Notes: generated by a model from the sequence alone, not told the origin. A stretch of DNA of 64,000 nt from Oceanobacillus sp. Castelsardo (GCF_001659985.1 NZ_LYCS01000007.1:1-64000), one strand, 5' to 3'; positions 19,446-29,606 are shown, counted from the stretch's first letter. A program made the numbers and translations.

Positions 19446-19744
19446 CTAAATAACTTACTAAAGAATCCTTTAGCTTTCTCCTGCCCCTGATCATCTACGT
19501 AGGAAAGCTCATAAATTTTACCCTTAATCGCCACAACTCCTTCTTGTACATCAAGATTCTTTAATTGTAAATTTTGGCCGCGTACGATTAAATATCCCAT
19601 TACTGTTTCCAGTAAGAACTCTTCATTGTCAAAACTATCGACCTCTTTAACCCCGGTAATTTCCAAATTTCTTCTCTGATTTAGCTTTAAAAAGTGATCA
19701 GTTTGTTTACTTGTCACGTTTTCCCTATTCTCATAATAATTCAT
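19442..19744 (-). CDS. yabP: spore protein YabP
   Basis: A 100-residue sporulation protein of the YabP/YqfC family, with the family pattern LEITGVKEVDSFDNEEFLLET and GYLIVRGQNLQLKNLDVQEG followed by a short C-terminal extension. In B. subtilis it is produced in the mother cell under sigma-E with yabQ and is required for cortex synthesis. The ATG has AAGGAGGGC before it. It overlaps the yabQ start by four bases. Confidence 0.94.
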   Translation of the reverse strand: MNYYENRENVTSKQTDHFLKLNQRRNLEITGVKEVDSFDNEEFLLETVMGYLIVRGQNLQLKNLDVQEGVVAIKGKIYELSYVDDQGQEKAKGFFSKLFR

Positions 19745-19858
19745 AATAAAACGCCCTCCTTATCACTATTAATTTATGAAAGGAGGGACAAGTATAGAAC
19801 TAGTCTTTTGCATTATTGTATTGACAATCTTTTCATCGCAAGCAGTGTAAGTATACTC

Positions 19859-20113
19859 TTAAATTTTCTCTTCTTTTACTAATGTATAAAGGGTCTCTGC
19901 TTCGTCTTTTTTTACTGTTTCTCTAATATCATTTACCTTAAATGTTACGATCTTTTGTCCAAATTGAATCGTCAATTCATCGCCTTTAGCTAATGTGGAG
20001 GAAGCCTTTGCCTGATTTCCGTTTATTTTAATCCGACCTTGTTCTGCAACTTCCTTCGCTAGAGTACGTCGTTTAATAATTCTTGATACTTTTAAAAATT
20101 TATCTAGACGCAT
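19859..20113 (-). CDS. rqcP: S4-domain RNA-binding protein RqcP
   Basis: An 84-residue S4-domain protein (MRLDKFLKVSRIIKRRTLAKEVAEQG). In the bacterial ribosome quality control pathway RqcP works with RqcH on stalled 50S subunits to add alanine tails. The size and the terminal residues fit the family (B. subtilis YabO). It follows mazG with six bases between them. Confidence 0.93.
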   Translation of the reverse strand: MRLDKFLKVSRIIKRRTLAKEVAEQGRIKINGNQAKASSTLAKGDELTIQFGQKIVTFKVNDIRETVKKDEAETLYTLVKEEKI

Positions 20114-20119
20114 CCTAAA

Positions 20120-21568
20120 TCACTCTCTTTCTTTCGCTTGATCCCAATATTTATCCATCACTTCTAATGATGCTTGTTTTATATCCACACCATCACTCTT
20201 TAATTTTTCTTCTATATAGGTAAACCGAGAAATAAACTTTTGATTCGTTCTTTCTAACGCTGTTTCAGGGTTAATTTTATAAAATCTTGTTAAATTAGCG
20301 AGAACAAATAGAACATCACCAAATTCTTTCTCCATTTCTTCGCTATCCTGTTGTGCAATAACCTCTTGGACTTCCTTCATTTCCTCATCAAGTTTTGCCC
20401 ATATATCGGACACTTGATCCCAATCAAACCCTACCTTTGCAGCCTTTTTCTGTATTTTATACGCCTTTAATAAAGCGGGTAGTGGTTTAGGAACGCCATC
20501 TAAGATGGATTTCCGTTTTTCTCCCTTTTCCTGCTTCTTTAGTTCTTCCCAATTATCCACAACCTCTTCAGAAGAGTCTACCAATACATTACCGAACACA
20601 TGAGGATGGCGGAAAATCATTTTATTTGTAACTCCACGAATCACATCATCTACGGTAAAGTACCCATCATCTTCCCCAATCTGGCTATGTAGCATAACAT
20701 GCATAAAGATATCGCCAAGTTCCTCAATAATTCCTTCATCATCTTGGTTATCGATAGCTTCTATTAATTCATATATTTCCTCAATAGAATGTTCTCTTAA
20801 TGACTCATGCGTCTGCTCACGGTCCCATGGGCAACCATCAGGGGCTCTTAATCTCCTCATTACTTCTCTCAAATTATCAAACGTGTGATTCAATAGATGA
20901 TTTGGCACTGGTGGAACATAAACACTCGTTAAATTACTTATCTCCACTTGGCGATCTAACTCTACTAAGGGAACGGTTATAATTTTCTCCTTTTCACTTC
21001 CAGCCGCTTCTACAATAGTGACTTCATAATCAGACGGTAAATCCTCTAATAGAGCAAGCTTTACATCTGATGCGATAAATGGATCATATACTTGACAAAA
21101 AATGACATGTCCACGATATGAAATGTCACTTCTTGCAAATGAGGTACCATCTAAAAATTGAAACCCATCAATTGGATCAATTTTTAATGCGGTAAATAGG
21201 TCATCCAAATAACTTTGTCCTCCACTAATATTTATTTCGACCTCATCTTGTTCCAATAATAGTTGAACCGTCCTTTCCGCAAGCATTGGATGGCCTGGAA
21301 CCGTATAAACGATATAAGCTGATTGTTTAGCTGCTTCCATCAATGTAGAAACAATTCGTTTATACACTTCTTCAAATGTTTCCTCTTCTTCATATAAGTA
21401 ATCAAAGGATTGGAAACCTACCCCTTCCTCTTTTAACACCTGAATAACAGGATGGTCTAACGTACGGGTATATACCAATCCATCCATGTTTTTCATCTTT
21501 TTATAAATTCCTAATGGGAGCTGGTCCATGTCTCCAGCACCTAATCCGAGCACATCAATTTTTGCCAT
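20120..21568 (-). CDS. mazG: tetrapyrrole-methylase-like / MazG NTP pyrophosphohydrolase fusion, YabN-like
   Basis: A 482-residue two-domain protein. Residues 1-220 resemble SAM-dependent tetrapyrrole methylases (VLGLGAGDMDQLPLGIY and VPGHPMLAERTVQLL). The C-terminal part is a MazG pyrophosphohydrolase repeat (EEIYELIEAID, EELGDIFMHVMLHSQ, with metal-binding E-x2-E and E-x2-D) and a second partial repeat (EEMEKEFGDVLFVLANL). MazG hydrolyses noncanonical NTPs; the substrate of the methylase domain is unknown. It overlaps the yabM stop codon and shares the operon with rqcP. Confidence 0.93.
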   Translation of the reverse strand: MAKIDVLGLGAGDMDQLPLGIYKKMKNMDGLVYTRTLDHPVIQVLKEEGVGFQSFDYLYEEEETFEEVYKRIVSTLMEAAKQSAYIVYTVPGHPMLAERTVQLLLEQDEVEINISGGQSYLDDLFTALKIDPIDGFQFLDGTSFARSDISYRGHVIFCQVYDPFIASDVKLALLEDLPSDYEVTIVEAAGSEKEKIITVPLVELDRQVEISNLTSVYVPPVPNHLLNHTFDNLREVMRRLRAPDGCPWDREQTHESLREHSIEEIYELIEAIDNQDDEGIIEELGDIFMHVMLHSQIGEDDGYFTVDDVIRGVTNKMIFRHPHVFGNVLVDSSEEVVDNWEELKKQEKGEKRKSILDGVPKPLPALLKAYKIQKKAAKVGFDWDQVSDIWAKLDEEMKEVQEVIAQQDSEEMEKEFGDVLFVLANLTRFYKINPETALERTNQKFISRFTYIEEKLKSDGVDIKQASLEVMDKYWDQAKERE

Positions 21569-23153
21569 TATGTTTCCCTCCCTTATATATATGAATAAAC
21601 CAAGATGCTTTAGGTAACAAACTTAATTGTCCTTCCGATAATGCCTTTCCTCTAATTAGCGTAAATAAAAAAATACATGCACCTATCATAACAACAACGA
21701 TGACATAAATGAATAAATGAAGTCGGCTGTTAAGAACATGATCCTGAATGATTAGATCTGTACCAACAAGAAAAACAATCATATAAAACGAGGACTTTAT
21801 TAGCGTTATCCATCTTATATTTTTGATAAATTTCAACTCTGGTAAATTTCGTTCCAAGTCTATTAAAACAATTACTAGTAAACCTAATAGGCTAATTACC
21901 GTTGCGATGGCCCCACCTGTAAGCCCAAATAACGGGATAAGCCATAGATTGAATGCCGCTTTAATGATAAATATTATAAATATAATGATTGCTGTACGTT
22001 TAATATACCCCAAACCTTGTAATATGGATGACGCGGTAATTGCCAAGGAACTTAAGAAAAGTGACATGACAAGTATTTGTAAAGCGAATGTTCCTTTATC
22101 ATCTTTAAATAATAAGATGTTAATTTCCGGTAATAGGATAATCAAACCAATCATGGCAGCAAAGGCTAAATAAAAACTAAACAGTAACGCACTACGTATG
22201 TAAAAGTAGAATTCGTCCTTTTCGTGTTGCAATCTTTCCTTTGAGATGGACGGAATAAGTGCTAGTGCAAAGGAAGACCCTAAAACAGTACCTATCTGAA
22301 TTAATGGTTGGCCTCTATCAAATACTCCTTTTGCTTCCATCGCTTCAAATGAAGTTAAACCAAAATCCATTAATCCCGAAACGAGTGTTAATGAATCGGC
22401 AAATTGAATTACTAATAAAATCATATGATTTACTGTTGCAATTACACCAAATATCACAAGTGTTTTAACATACATGTTCCACGGAATAGGATGCGAATCC
22501 AAAGATATAGGTCTTTTGGAAAAAAAGAAAATAAAAAGGATTATAATAGCCGTTATTGCTCCTGCCAAAGCAGCAATGACTGCTGCATTCCCAATGTTGT
22601 AAATATCAAATACTTGATTTGCAATAAGTGTTGCAGCCATTAAAATGAGAAATACACGAATGAGTTGTTCCCCTATTTGGGAATACGCCGTCGGTTTCAT
22701 ATATAAATTCCCTTGAAAAACACCTCGTATTAAGGCAGTAAAAGGAACGAGTAAAAAAGTAAAGGAAGCATATTTATAAGTAGAAGCTAGATTAGGGTCA
22801 TTTACCCAATTAGCTATCGGATTTGCAAAGAGAAATAAAGATACAAAAAAAACACCATTTAAAATAAATAAAATGGAAAGTATCGGGATGTAAAAGCTTG
22901 TAAAGGATAGTTTTATTCCTTCCTTTTTCATTTCTATTATTATTTTAGATATCGCTTGGGGAAATCCATACAAAGATAACATCATTGCAATTCCCAAAAT
23001 AGGATACACCTGCTGATAAATATAAAACCCAACATCCCCAGTTAAATTTTGCAATGGTATGCGGTAACCGGCACTTAAAATTTTACTAATCAATCCAGCT
23101 AACGTTAAGAGTAGTGCTCCCTTAACTAGCCGATTAGATTTATTTTCTTCCAT
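21555..23153 (-). CDS. yabM: polysaccharide/lipid flippase family protein, YabM (SpoVB-like)
   Basis: A 532-residue membrane protein with about 14 hydrophobic segments, of the MVF/SpoVB branch of the MOP superfamily. The N-terminus reads LVKGALLLTLAGLISKILSA. Relatives carry lipid-linked wall precursors; whether this one does is unproven. The open frame runs upstream to 23270, but the first credible start is the ATG at 23151-23153 with GAGG twelve bases before it. It overlaps mazG by 14 bases. Confidence 0.88.
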   Translation of the reverse strand: MEENKSNRLVKGALLLTLAGLISKILSAGYRIPLQNLTGDVGFYIYQQVYPILGIAMMLSLYGFPQAISKIIIEMKKEGIKLSFTSFYIPILSILFILNGVFFVSLFLFANPIANWVNDPNLASTYKYASFTFLLVPFTALIRGVFQGNLYMKPTAYSQIGEQLIRVFLILMAATLIANQVFDIYNIGNAAVIAALAGAITAIIILFIFFFSKRPISLDSHPIPWNMYVKTLVIFGVIATVNHMILLVIQFADSLTLVSGLMDFGLTSFEAMEAKGVFDRGQPLIQIGTVLGSSFALALIPSISKERLQHEKDEFYFYIRSALLFSFYLAFAAMIGLIILLPEINILLFKDDKGTFALQILVMSLFLSSLAITASSILQGLGYIKRTAIIIFIIFIIKAAFNLWLIPLFGLTGGAIATVISLLGLLVIVLIDLERNLPELKFIKNIRWITLIKSSFYMIVFLVGTDLIIQDHVLNSRLHLFIYVIVVVMIGACIFLFTLIRGKALSEGQLSLLPKASWFIHIYKGGKHNGKN

Positions 23154-23258
23154 TTGTCTAACAACCTCAACTAATATTAGCTCTATAGTCTTATTTCCAT
23201 TTTTTTCATTATAGCATAGTTGCCTTCGCAGGAAGAAAGGGATATATCTTCTATCTGC

Positions 23259-23297
23259 AAAAATAAGCAAAAACCAGATTTAGCTGATTTTTGCTCA
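23259..23297 (-). terminator. spoVT terminator
   Basis: The stem GAGCAAAAATCAG / CTGGTTTTTGCTT is followed by TATTTTT on the minus strand. Confidence 0.85.
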
Positions 23298-23304
23298 TTT
23301 AACT

Positions 23305-23841
23305 TTACTCCATTTGTCTTGCCAAAAAGCCTGAAGCAGTTTCTGCTGACTTTTGTTCTACATTGGTAAGTTTGTTTCCATCTTTTGAAAACATGAGTAC
23401 ACAACCAATTGGGTCACCATTAGCTATAATTGGACTTACACAATAAGAATTTATTTCTTGTTCATGGCCATCTAAAATTTCTACATGTTTTGTTTCTGTT
23501 TCAAAAACTGTTGAACGGTTTTCAATTATTTTTGTTATTTCGGAGCTAATAATCTTATTTAAGTAGTCTTTCTTAGACTCCCCGGAAACCGCAATAACTT
23601 CATCACGGTCACAAATGAGTACTGGAACTTGTAGTGAATCAAAAAGTGCTTCAGCATATTCTTTTGCAAAATGCCCTAATTCATTAATCGGTGAATACTT
23701 TTTCAGAATAACCTCGCCTTCTCGGTCGACGAAGATCTCTAGTGGATCACCTTCACGAATCCGTAAAGTTCTTCTAATTTCTTTAGGAATAACCACCCTT
23801 CCTAAATCATCAATTCGACGAACGATACCTGTTGCCTTCAT
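23305..23841 (-). CDS. spoVT: stage V sporulation regulator SpoVT
   Basis: Forespore transcription factor that tunes sigma-G genes. The 178-residue protein has an AbrB-type swapped-hairpin DNA-binding domain (MKATGIVRRIDDLGRVVIPKEIRRTLRI, residues 1-52) and a GAF-like C-terminal domain (about 60-178). Length and order match B. subtilis SpoVT, not the shorter AbrB. A sigma-G type promoter candidate lies upstream. It is separated from yabM by a terminator. Confidence 0.96.
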   Translation of the reverse strand: MKATGIVRRIDDLGRVVIPKEIRRTLRIREGDPLEIFVDREGEVILKKYSPINELGHFAKEYAEALFDSLQVPVLICDRDEVIAVSGESKKDYLNKIISSEITKIIENRSTVFETETKHVEILDGHEQEINSYCVSPIIANGDPIGCVLMFSKDGNKLTNVEQKSAETASGFLARQME

Positions 23842-23927
23842 TTGAGTAGCCTCACTTTCTATGATGATTACACATAATCCGTTTGTGAAATATGTTCGGG
23901 ATGTTCCTTAATCACCAGGTGTGCTTT

Positions 23928-23957
23928 TAGTATAAGACAACTCCATAAGAACTATAC
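23928..23957 (-). promoter_or_regulatory. candidate sigma-G promoter of spoVT
   Basis: On the minus strand GTATA, an 18-bp spacer and TATACTA approximate the sigma-G consensus (GNATR and CATNMTA). spoVT is known to be sigma-G dependent in B. subtilis. The match is good but short. Confidence 0.4.
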
Positions 23958-23973
23958 ATTACCTACCATTTTT

Positions 23974-26900
23974 TTAGCCAATTCTATCCACTGTATCTAA
24001 TTTTTTAATAAAATCCTCGACTATTTTATATCTTTCATTCGTTTTATCCGTGTATTTAACCGTAATCTTAAGCTTATTATTTTCCGTTCCTAATTGTACA
24101 TTTCGACCAAACTCATTTGCTAGTTCAAATAATTTTGATCCGTCAATTGATTGACTTCTATCTTCACTTACAAGCAGCGTAATTTTATTGTTCTTTTCCG
24201 AGATAGATTCCACTTTTTCCTTCTTTGAATACATCTTTAATGAGGAAACGATAAATAAGTTCTCAACCTCAATCGGATAATCCCCATAGCGATCAACTAA
24301 TTCTTCTTTTAATTCACTTATTTCCTCAGCTGTTTCTAATGAGCGGAAATGTTTATAGATTTCAATCTTTTGCCTTTCATCGTTCATATACTCATCCGGT
24401 ATATACGCGTCTAATTTAAGGGTCAGCTCCGGTTCGAATAGAGTAATGCTCTCTTCTTCTTTTCCTACCTTACGAGCTTCAATTGCCTCTTTTAGCATTT
24501 GGGAATACAGATCAAATCCAACAGAATCAATAAACCCATGTTGTTGGGAGCCTAATAAGTTCCCCGTACCACGGATAGATAAATCCCGCATTGCAATCTT
24601 GAATCCAGAACCCAATTCAGTAAATTCCTTTATTGCCTGAAGTCTCTTCTCTGCAACTTCTGTTAAGACTTTATCTTTTTGGTACGTAAAATACGCATAT
24701 GCCACACGATTGGATCTACCAACTCGTCCGCGTAATTGATAAAGCTGACTTAACCCCATCCGGTCCGCATTACTTATAATTAATGTATTTACGTTAGGGA
24801 TATCTACCCCTGTTTCTATAATCGTAGTACTTACGAGAACATCATATTCGCCTTCTAAAAAGCTAACAATAATATTTTCTAATTCTGTTTCCGTCATTCT
24901 CCCATGAGCAACACCAACTCTTGCTTCGGGTACTAGCATTCCTAAATCCCTAGCTACTTTATCAATATTCTCCACTCGGTTATACAGGAAGAAAGTTTGT
25001 CCACCACGAGCCATTTCTCTTTCGATTGCTTCCCTTACTAATATCGGATTATATTCCATTACGTAGGTTTGAATCGGGAAACGGTTTTCCGGCGGTGTTT
25101 CTATAACAGATAGATCACGAACACCAAGCATAGACATATGCAATGTCCTTGGAATTGGGGTTGCTGTAAGTGTCAAAACATCTACATTTGATTTTAATTG
25201 TTTAATTTTTTCCTTATGTTTTACCCCGAAACGCTGTTCTTCATCAACTATTAATAGACCAAGATCACGAAACTCCACATCTTTTGATAAAACACGATGT
25301 GTCCCGATAACGATATCTATCGTACCTTTTTTCAATTCATTAATGGTTTCAGTTTGTTGTTTTCTCGTACGAAATCTGCTTAATAAACCGATGTTAATCG
25401 GGTACCCTTGAAAACGCTCTCTGATTGTTTCGTAATGTTGTTGTGCTAGGATTGTCGTTGGAACTAAAATGGCCACCTGTTTTCCATCCATGATTGCTTT
25501 AAAAGCTGCACGTATGGCAACTTCGGTTTTCCCATAACCAACGTCCCCACATAGCAAACGATCCATTGGGCGCTCATTTTCCATATCCTTTTTAATTTCC
25601 TCTATACATCTTAACTGATCTTCTGTTTCTTGGTATGGAAATGCAGCTTCAAACTCTCGTTGCATTTCGGTATCTTCTGAAAAAGCATACCCTTTTCTCG
25701 ATTCCCTCTCTGCATAGAGCTTAATTAAATCATCCGCAATATCCTCCACACTTGATTGGACCTTTTTCTTTACCTTTGTCCACTCTGTGCCACCAAGCTT
25801 ATAAAGTTTAGGCTCTTTCCCTTCTGCCCCAACGTATTTTTGTACAAGGTCGATTTGGTCAATTGGGACATATAACTTATCATCACCAGAATAACGGATA
25901 AGCATAAAGTCTTTGTGAAGATTTTGTAGTTTTAATGTTTCAATTCCTAAGTATTTTCCAACCCCGTGATTTGCATGAACAACATAATCGCCGACTTTTA
26001 ATTCTTGGTAACTTTTTATTCTTTCAGCATTAGAAACCTTTTGCTGTCTTCTTGTTCGTTTCACACGTTTTTTAAATAACTCATTCTCTGTTATAAATAC
26101 GAGTTTATGCATTGGTAGCTCAATACCGCTACTAATATTCCCAACTGTAATCGCCGGCTTTTCTATCGGGAGCTTTAATTCTTTTGTAACAGCTGATTCT
26201 ATATCATAATCCGACAAAATGGAGTGGATTTTCTCTGCTCGTTGTTCATCTGGTGCTAGTATGACAACTGAAAATCCTCCTTTTTCCCAACGTAGCAATT
26301 CATTCTTAAATAAATGCATTTGGCCATGAAATTCCTGCATGACCCTAGAAGAAAGGTTAACAATGTTTTGTGGGTTCGTATTCGGTATATGGCGTAAAAA
26401 TACAGACATGTACAATCGTTGTTGTGACATATTGTCTATAACAGCTTGCCAATCATACGAAAATCTACTATTTTGAACCATCTTACCCGACTCTAATAAG
26501 CTTGAATACCACTCTGCTTCTTCTGTGTCTAAGTTCATCGCTGTTTCTTGAACCCTACTCATCTCATCTAAAATAACTAAACCATCTTTGGTAAGATAAT
26601 CTAACAAACTAGCAGGTTCATCGTATAAATAACCAATATATTTATACATTTCCTGAAACCGCTCGATATTCTTAAATCGACTAATGTCTTCTTCTATTAC
26701 CTCAATTAGATGCTCTTTAATTTCTGACTTCTTCATTTTTTTTAATGAAACAGCTAAAGCATCCTCTAATTTCCCTGATGCTGCCATAATATCCTGATCT
26801 GTTAATAATAATTCAGTGGCAGGCTTTATAATAATCTCATCTAATTTAGATAAGGAACGTTGTGTTTCTGCATCAAAGAAACGTATGGAGTCAATTTCCT

Positions 26901-27498
26901 CATCAAATAATTCAATTCGAATAGGGTTTTCCTCTGTTAAAGGGTAGATATCGATAATTCCTCCACGTTTACTAAATTCACCTGGAGTTGTTACCATAGA
27001 TGCTCTTTCATAACCCATATCTATCAAAAAGGTAAGATATTGTTCTATATCTATTTCCTCACCTAATGTAAAAGTTAGTTGATATTTATTCCAATAATTT
27101 GGTGGGGGCAATATCCGCTTTAAGGCGGCAACAGGAGCAATTAAAATCCCTGATTTATTTTTCGTCCATTCTGTTAATGCCTCAATTCGCTGACTTCTTA
27201 ACTCTGGACTTGAAAATGCAATTTCAGAAGCTATCAGTTCATTAACTGGATATAAATGAACATTTCCCTCCCCTACCAATACGACTAAATCATCATATAA
27301 ACTTTGAGCGTGTACAAGTTGGTGTGTAACTAATAAAACTGGCTTTGTAATAGACTGGTTTATAACAGAAACTAGCATACTTCTTGCGGAACCAGATAAA
27401 CCAGCAACTAGCTGTTCGTTCATACCACTTGTAATACCGTTAATAACGGATTGTATGTCTTCTTTTGATTGTAAATATTGATTAATTCCTTTCATCAT
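23974..27498 (-). CDS. mfd: transcription-repair coupling factor
   Basis: Removes RNA polymerase stalled at DNA lesions and recruits UvrA. The 1174-residue product has the UvrB-homology module (about 20-350, with GGIIDIYPLTEENP), an RNA polymerase interaction domain (about 500-570, VGDYVVHANHGVGKYLG), and a RecG-like translocase. In the translocase the Walker A is GDVGYGKTE, the DEEQ box is LLIVDEEQRFG, and the TRG motif region contains GRVGRSN. The C-terminal TRCF domain (after about 1000) is complete. It is full length and in the usual place between fin and spoVT. Confidence 0.97.
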   Translation of the reverse strand: MMKGINQYLQSKEDIQSVINGITSGMNEQLVAGLSGSARSMLVSVINQSITKPVLLVTHQLVHAQSLYDDLVVLVGEGNVHLYPVNELIASEIAFSSPELRSQRIEALTEWTKNKSGILIAPVAALKRILPPPNYWNKYQLTFTLGEEIDIEQYLTFLIDMGYERASMVTTPGEFSKRGGIIDIYPLTEENPIRIELFDEEIDSIRFFDAETQRSLSKLDEIIIKPATELLLTDQDIMAASGKLEDALAVSLKKMKKSEIKEHLIEVIEEDISRFKNIERFQEMYKYIGYLYDEPASLLDYLTKDGLVILDEMSRVQETAMNLDTEEAEWYSSLLESGKMVQNSRFSYDWQAVIDNMSQQRLYMSVFLRHIPNTNPQNIVNLSSRVMQEFHGQMHLFKNELLRWEKGGFSVVILAPDEQRAEKIHSILSDYDIESAVTKELKLPIEKPAITVGNISSGIELPMHKLVFITENELFKKRVKRTRRQQKVSNAERIKSYQELKVGDYVVHANHGVGKYLGIETLKLQNLHKDFMLIRYSGDDKLYVPIDQIDLVQKYVGAEGKEPKLYKLGGTEWTKVKKKVQSSVEDIADDLIKLYAERESRKGYAFSEDTEMQREFEAAFPYQETEDQLRCIEEIKKDMENERPMDRLLCGDVGYGKTEVAIRAAFKAIMDGKQVAILVPTTILAQQHYETIRERFQGYPINIGLLSRFRTRKQQTETINELKKGTIDIVIGTHRVLSKDVEFRDLGLLIVDEEQRFGVKHKEKIKQLKSNVDVLTLTATPIPRTLHMSMLGVRDLSVIETPPENRFPIQTYVMEYNPILVREAIEREMARGGQTFFLYNRVENIDKVARDLGMLVPEARVGVAHGRMTETELENIIVSFLEGEYDVLVSTTIIETGVDIPNVNTLIISNADRMGLSQLYQLRGRVGRSNRVAYAYFTYQKDKVLTEVAEKRLQAIKEFTELGSGFKIAMRDLSIRGTGNLLGSQQHGFIDSVGFDLYSQMLKEAIEARKVGKEEESITLFEPELTLKLDAYIPDEYMNDERQKIEIYKHFRSLETAEEISELKEELVDRYGDYPIEVENLFIVSSLKMYSKKEKVESISEKNNKITLLVSEDRSQSIDGSKLFELANEFGRNVQLGTENNKLKITVKYTDKTNERYKIVEDFIKKLDTVDRIG

Positions 27499-27589
27499 GT
27501 ACCCCCGCTTATACTACAATTAAGCGCAAAAACGCTTTGGTCTAAAACCAAAGCTCGTCTTGCTTATCTTTTAATGTGTGAAGATTCCT

Positions 27590-27820
27590 TTATTGTAAAA
27601 AGTGATCAAGCTCGTGATAGTGCGGATTCCTCCCTAATGTTTCTTCACAACTTTCACAAATCGCTATTACAAGGACATCACCATTATCACGATATTGTAT
27701 CATTTCTTCCTTTTCCTTTTCGGATAATTGATTAAACCCTAACAAGGAAGTATCAATCATTTGGTTATCTAGCTTACCAATATTTTGTCCGCAATGTCTG
27801 CAATTATAGACAATTGACAA
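27590..27820 (-). CDS. fin: anti-sigma-F factor Fin
   Basis: A 76-residue zinc-binding protein that, in B. subtilis, binds RNA polymerase in the forespore and helps switch from sigma-F to sigma-G. The two cysteine pairs are C-R-H-C near residue 7-10 and C-E-S-C near 54-57. It starts with TTG, chosen because AAGGAGGAG lies seven bases upstream and no ATG or GTG fits. It stands between pth and mfd as in B. subtilis. Confidence 0.9.
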   Translation of the reverse strand: MSIVYNCRHCGQNIGKLDNQMIDTSLLGFNQLSEKEKEEMIQYRDNGDVLVIAICESCEETLGRNPHYHELDHFLQ

Positions 27821-27918
27821 AGAAACTCCTCCTTAAATATTAGATTCCTTATTTAAGAAGTTTAACCTTATTGCACTATAATATACATGTACGGACTATT
27901 GCTGAATTCCTTCATCTA

Positions 27919-28482
27919 TTATTGATTAAAGGTATTCATTACTTCTAAAAATGGCTTTCCTTTTAACCATTCTTCACATGCATCAGCTGATTTATGAATA
28001 CTTTCTGTTATGTTTTCTTCCTCTTCTTTTGGAAATTCCCCAAGGACAAAATCAACTACTGGTATATTAAACTTTGGCCTTCCAATACCAACACGAATTC
28101 GGTTGAAATCTTTAGTCCCTAAATGATCAATTGTATTTCTTACACCATTATGTCCGCCATGGCCACCCTTTTGGCGCAATCTAATTTTCCCAGGAGAAAG
28201 ATCTAAGTCATCGTAAATAACAGCAATGTCTTCTAATTCAATATTGTAGAAATCCATCATGCCACGTATGGATTCACCTGATAGATTCATAAACGTTTCA
28301 GGCTTTAGGAGAATTACCTTTTCTCCTTCAAAATGTTCCACACAAAAGCTTCCCTTAAATTTAGACTTATTTAGACTCCAATTATGGCGACTAGCTAACT
28401 CATCTATAACCATAAAACCTACATTGTGTCTCGTCTTTTCATACTTCTTCCCTGGGTTACCTAAGCCTACTATACATTTCAT
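27919..28482 (-). CDS. pth: peptidyl-tRNA hydrolase
   Basis: Releases tRNA from peptidyl-tRNA that has dropped off ribosomes. The 187-residue protein has the N-terminal signature MKCIVGLGNPGKKYEKTRHN including the catalytic histidine, LLKPETFMNLSGE, and the GGHGGHNGVRN block. The open frame continues upstream to 28530, but the ATG at 28482 begins the family consensus and gives the usual length. It is downstream of ctc, separated by that gene's terminator. Confidence 0.95.
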   Translation of the reverse strand: MKCIVGLGNPGKKYEKTRHNVGFMVIDELASRHNWSLNKSKFKGSFCVEHFEGEKVILLKPETFMNLSGESIRGMMDFYNIELEDIAVIYDDLDLSPGKIRLRQKGGHGGHNGVRNTIDHLGTKDFNRIRVGIGRPKFNIPVVDFVLGEFPKEEEENITESIHKSADACEEWLKGKPFLEVMNTFNQ

Positions 28483-28570
28483 TTTTTCGTTGTTTCCTTT
28501 TTTAAGATTTTTTCTATTAAATAATAACATCTTATTCGTCTTTACCTCATTATATTAAAAATCTGCTTAG

Positions 28571-28632
28571 GAAAAATACAATAACCCCTCCTATAAGAAA
28601 AGGTATTTCATTTCTTGAAGGAGGGTTATTGT
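28571..28632 (-). terminator. ctc terminator
   Basis: A 17-bp outer stem (CAATAACCCTCCTT against the later AGGAGGGGTTATTG) is followed by TATTTTT on the minus strand. Confidence 0.85.
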
Positions 28633-28651
28633 TAGCAAATATTTAAAGTTA

Positions 28652-29251
28652 TTATTTTTTCTCTTCCGATTCCGCAGCTTCCACTTCTTCGGCATGTTCT
28701 TCAGATACTTCATTATCAGGAGCCAATACAGTTGCAACAGTTGTCTCAGGATCATCTAATAATTCAAAATTCCCCGTTACAGGTATGTTGGATACTGTAA
28801 TTGTATCACCAATTTCAAGTCCAGAAGTTTCAACAACAATTTCCTCTGGGATCTCGTTAGGTTTGGCTCGTACTTGTAATTCGAATAAAGGTTGTTGTAG
28901 TATACCTTGTTTTGGCTCTCCCTCTAATCGCAAAGGAACGGTAACGTCGATTGCTTGGGACATATCCGCCATATAAAAATCAACGTGAATTAATTCACCT
29001 TTTAATGGATCCATTTGATATTCATGAAACAACACATCTACTTTGTTTGCAGAATCAATATCTAAAGATAAAACAGCATTTCTTCCTTCGCTACGAATTA
29101 CCTTTATTAGCTCCATTTCATCAACAAATATGGTCTGTGCATCTTTCTCTTTTCCATATACAACACCTGGAACTTGTCCACTTTCTCTAAGAATCCTATT
29201 TTGAGACCTTGTTAAACTTTCTCGCTTTGATGCTTTTAATGACACTGACAT
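28652..29251 (-). CDS. ctc: 50S ribosomal protein L25/general stress protein Ctc
   Basis: Binds 5S rRNA. The 199-residue protein has the L25 N-terminal domain (about 1-93; LTRSQNRILRESGQVPGVVYG) and the TL5/CTC C-terminal beta domain (about 95-185), with an acidic tail. The first in-frame ATG (29260) touches the GGAGG directly. The ATG at 29251 is nine bases behind it and is chosen. I see no sigma-B promoter like the one of B. subtilis ctc; instead a repeat (29303-29446) lies upstream. Confidence 0.94.
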   Translation of the reverse strand: MSVSLKASKRESLTRSQNRILRESGQVPGVVYGKEKDAQTIFVDEMELIKVIRSEGRNAVLSLDIDSANKVDVLFHEYQMDPLKGELIHVDFYMADMSQAIDVTVPLRLEGEPKQGILQQPLFELQVRAKPNEIPEEIVVETSGLEIGDTITVSNIPVTGNFELLDDPETTVATVLAPDNEVSEEHAEEVEAAESEEKK

Positions 29252-29302
29252 ATTATCCATCCTCCAAAATTTTATTCAAAATCAAACACACATTAAGAAA
29301 AG

Positions 29303-29446
29303 CTTAGACGCCCGTTTAGCAACGTACAAACTGGAGCACTTCGCAATGAGATAAAGGAAACACGGTGAGCTGGAAGCGAACCGATGTTGACTTATCGTAG
29401 TGAAGAAGTGTGAAGTTTGCTAGTTGCTGGGCGATGACGCTAGACA
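29303..29446 (+). repeat. family-1 mosaic hairpin repeat, copy C
   Basis: About 145 bp, near-identical in layout to copy A: it begins AGACGCCCGTTTAGCAACG, has GATAAAGGAAACACGGTGAG and CCGATGTTGACTTATCGTA inside, and ends CTAGTTGCTGGGCG. It occupies the ctc-prs gap together with AT-rich sequence in which I see no gene. Confidence 0.85.
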
Positions 29447-29606
29447 TAAAAATACGTATTCCATCTTTCTTAAACCTTGGATCTTCTATGTGATTATATA
29501 GCCAATACATTTATTCCCTTATCTAAGCAGGTCTAAACATTTTTAGGCAAATTAGGAAAGTATAAAATTCTCTTCCTATACAACAATTGTACCTTATAGC
29601 GAATGC

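Noticed and set aside
29316-29510. 64-codon frame in the ctc-prs gap
   Set aside because: It is produced by the family-1 repeat, and the frame is not conserved in copies A, B, D or E.
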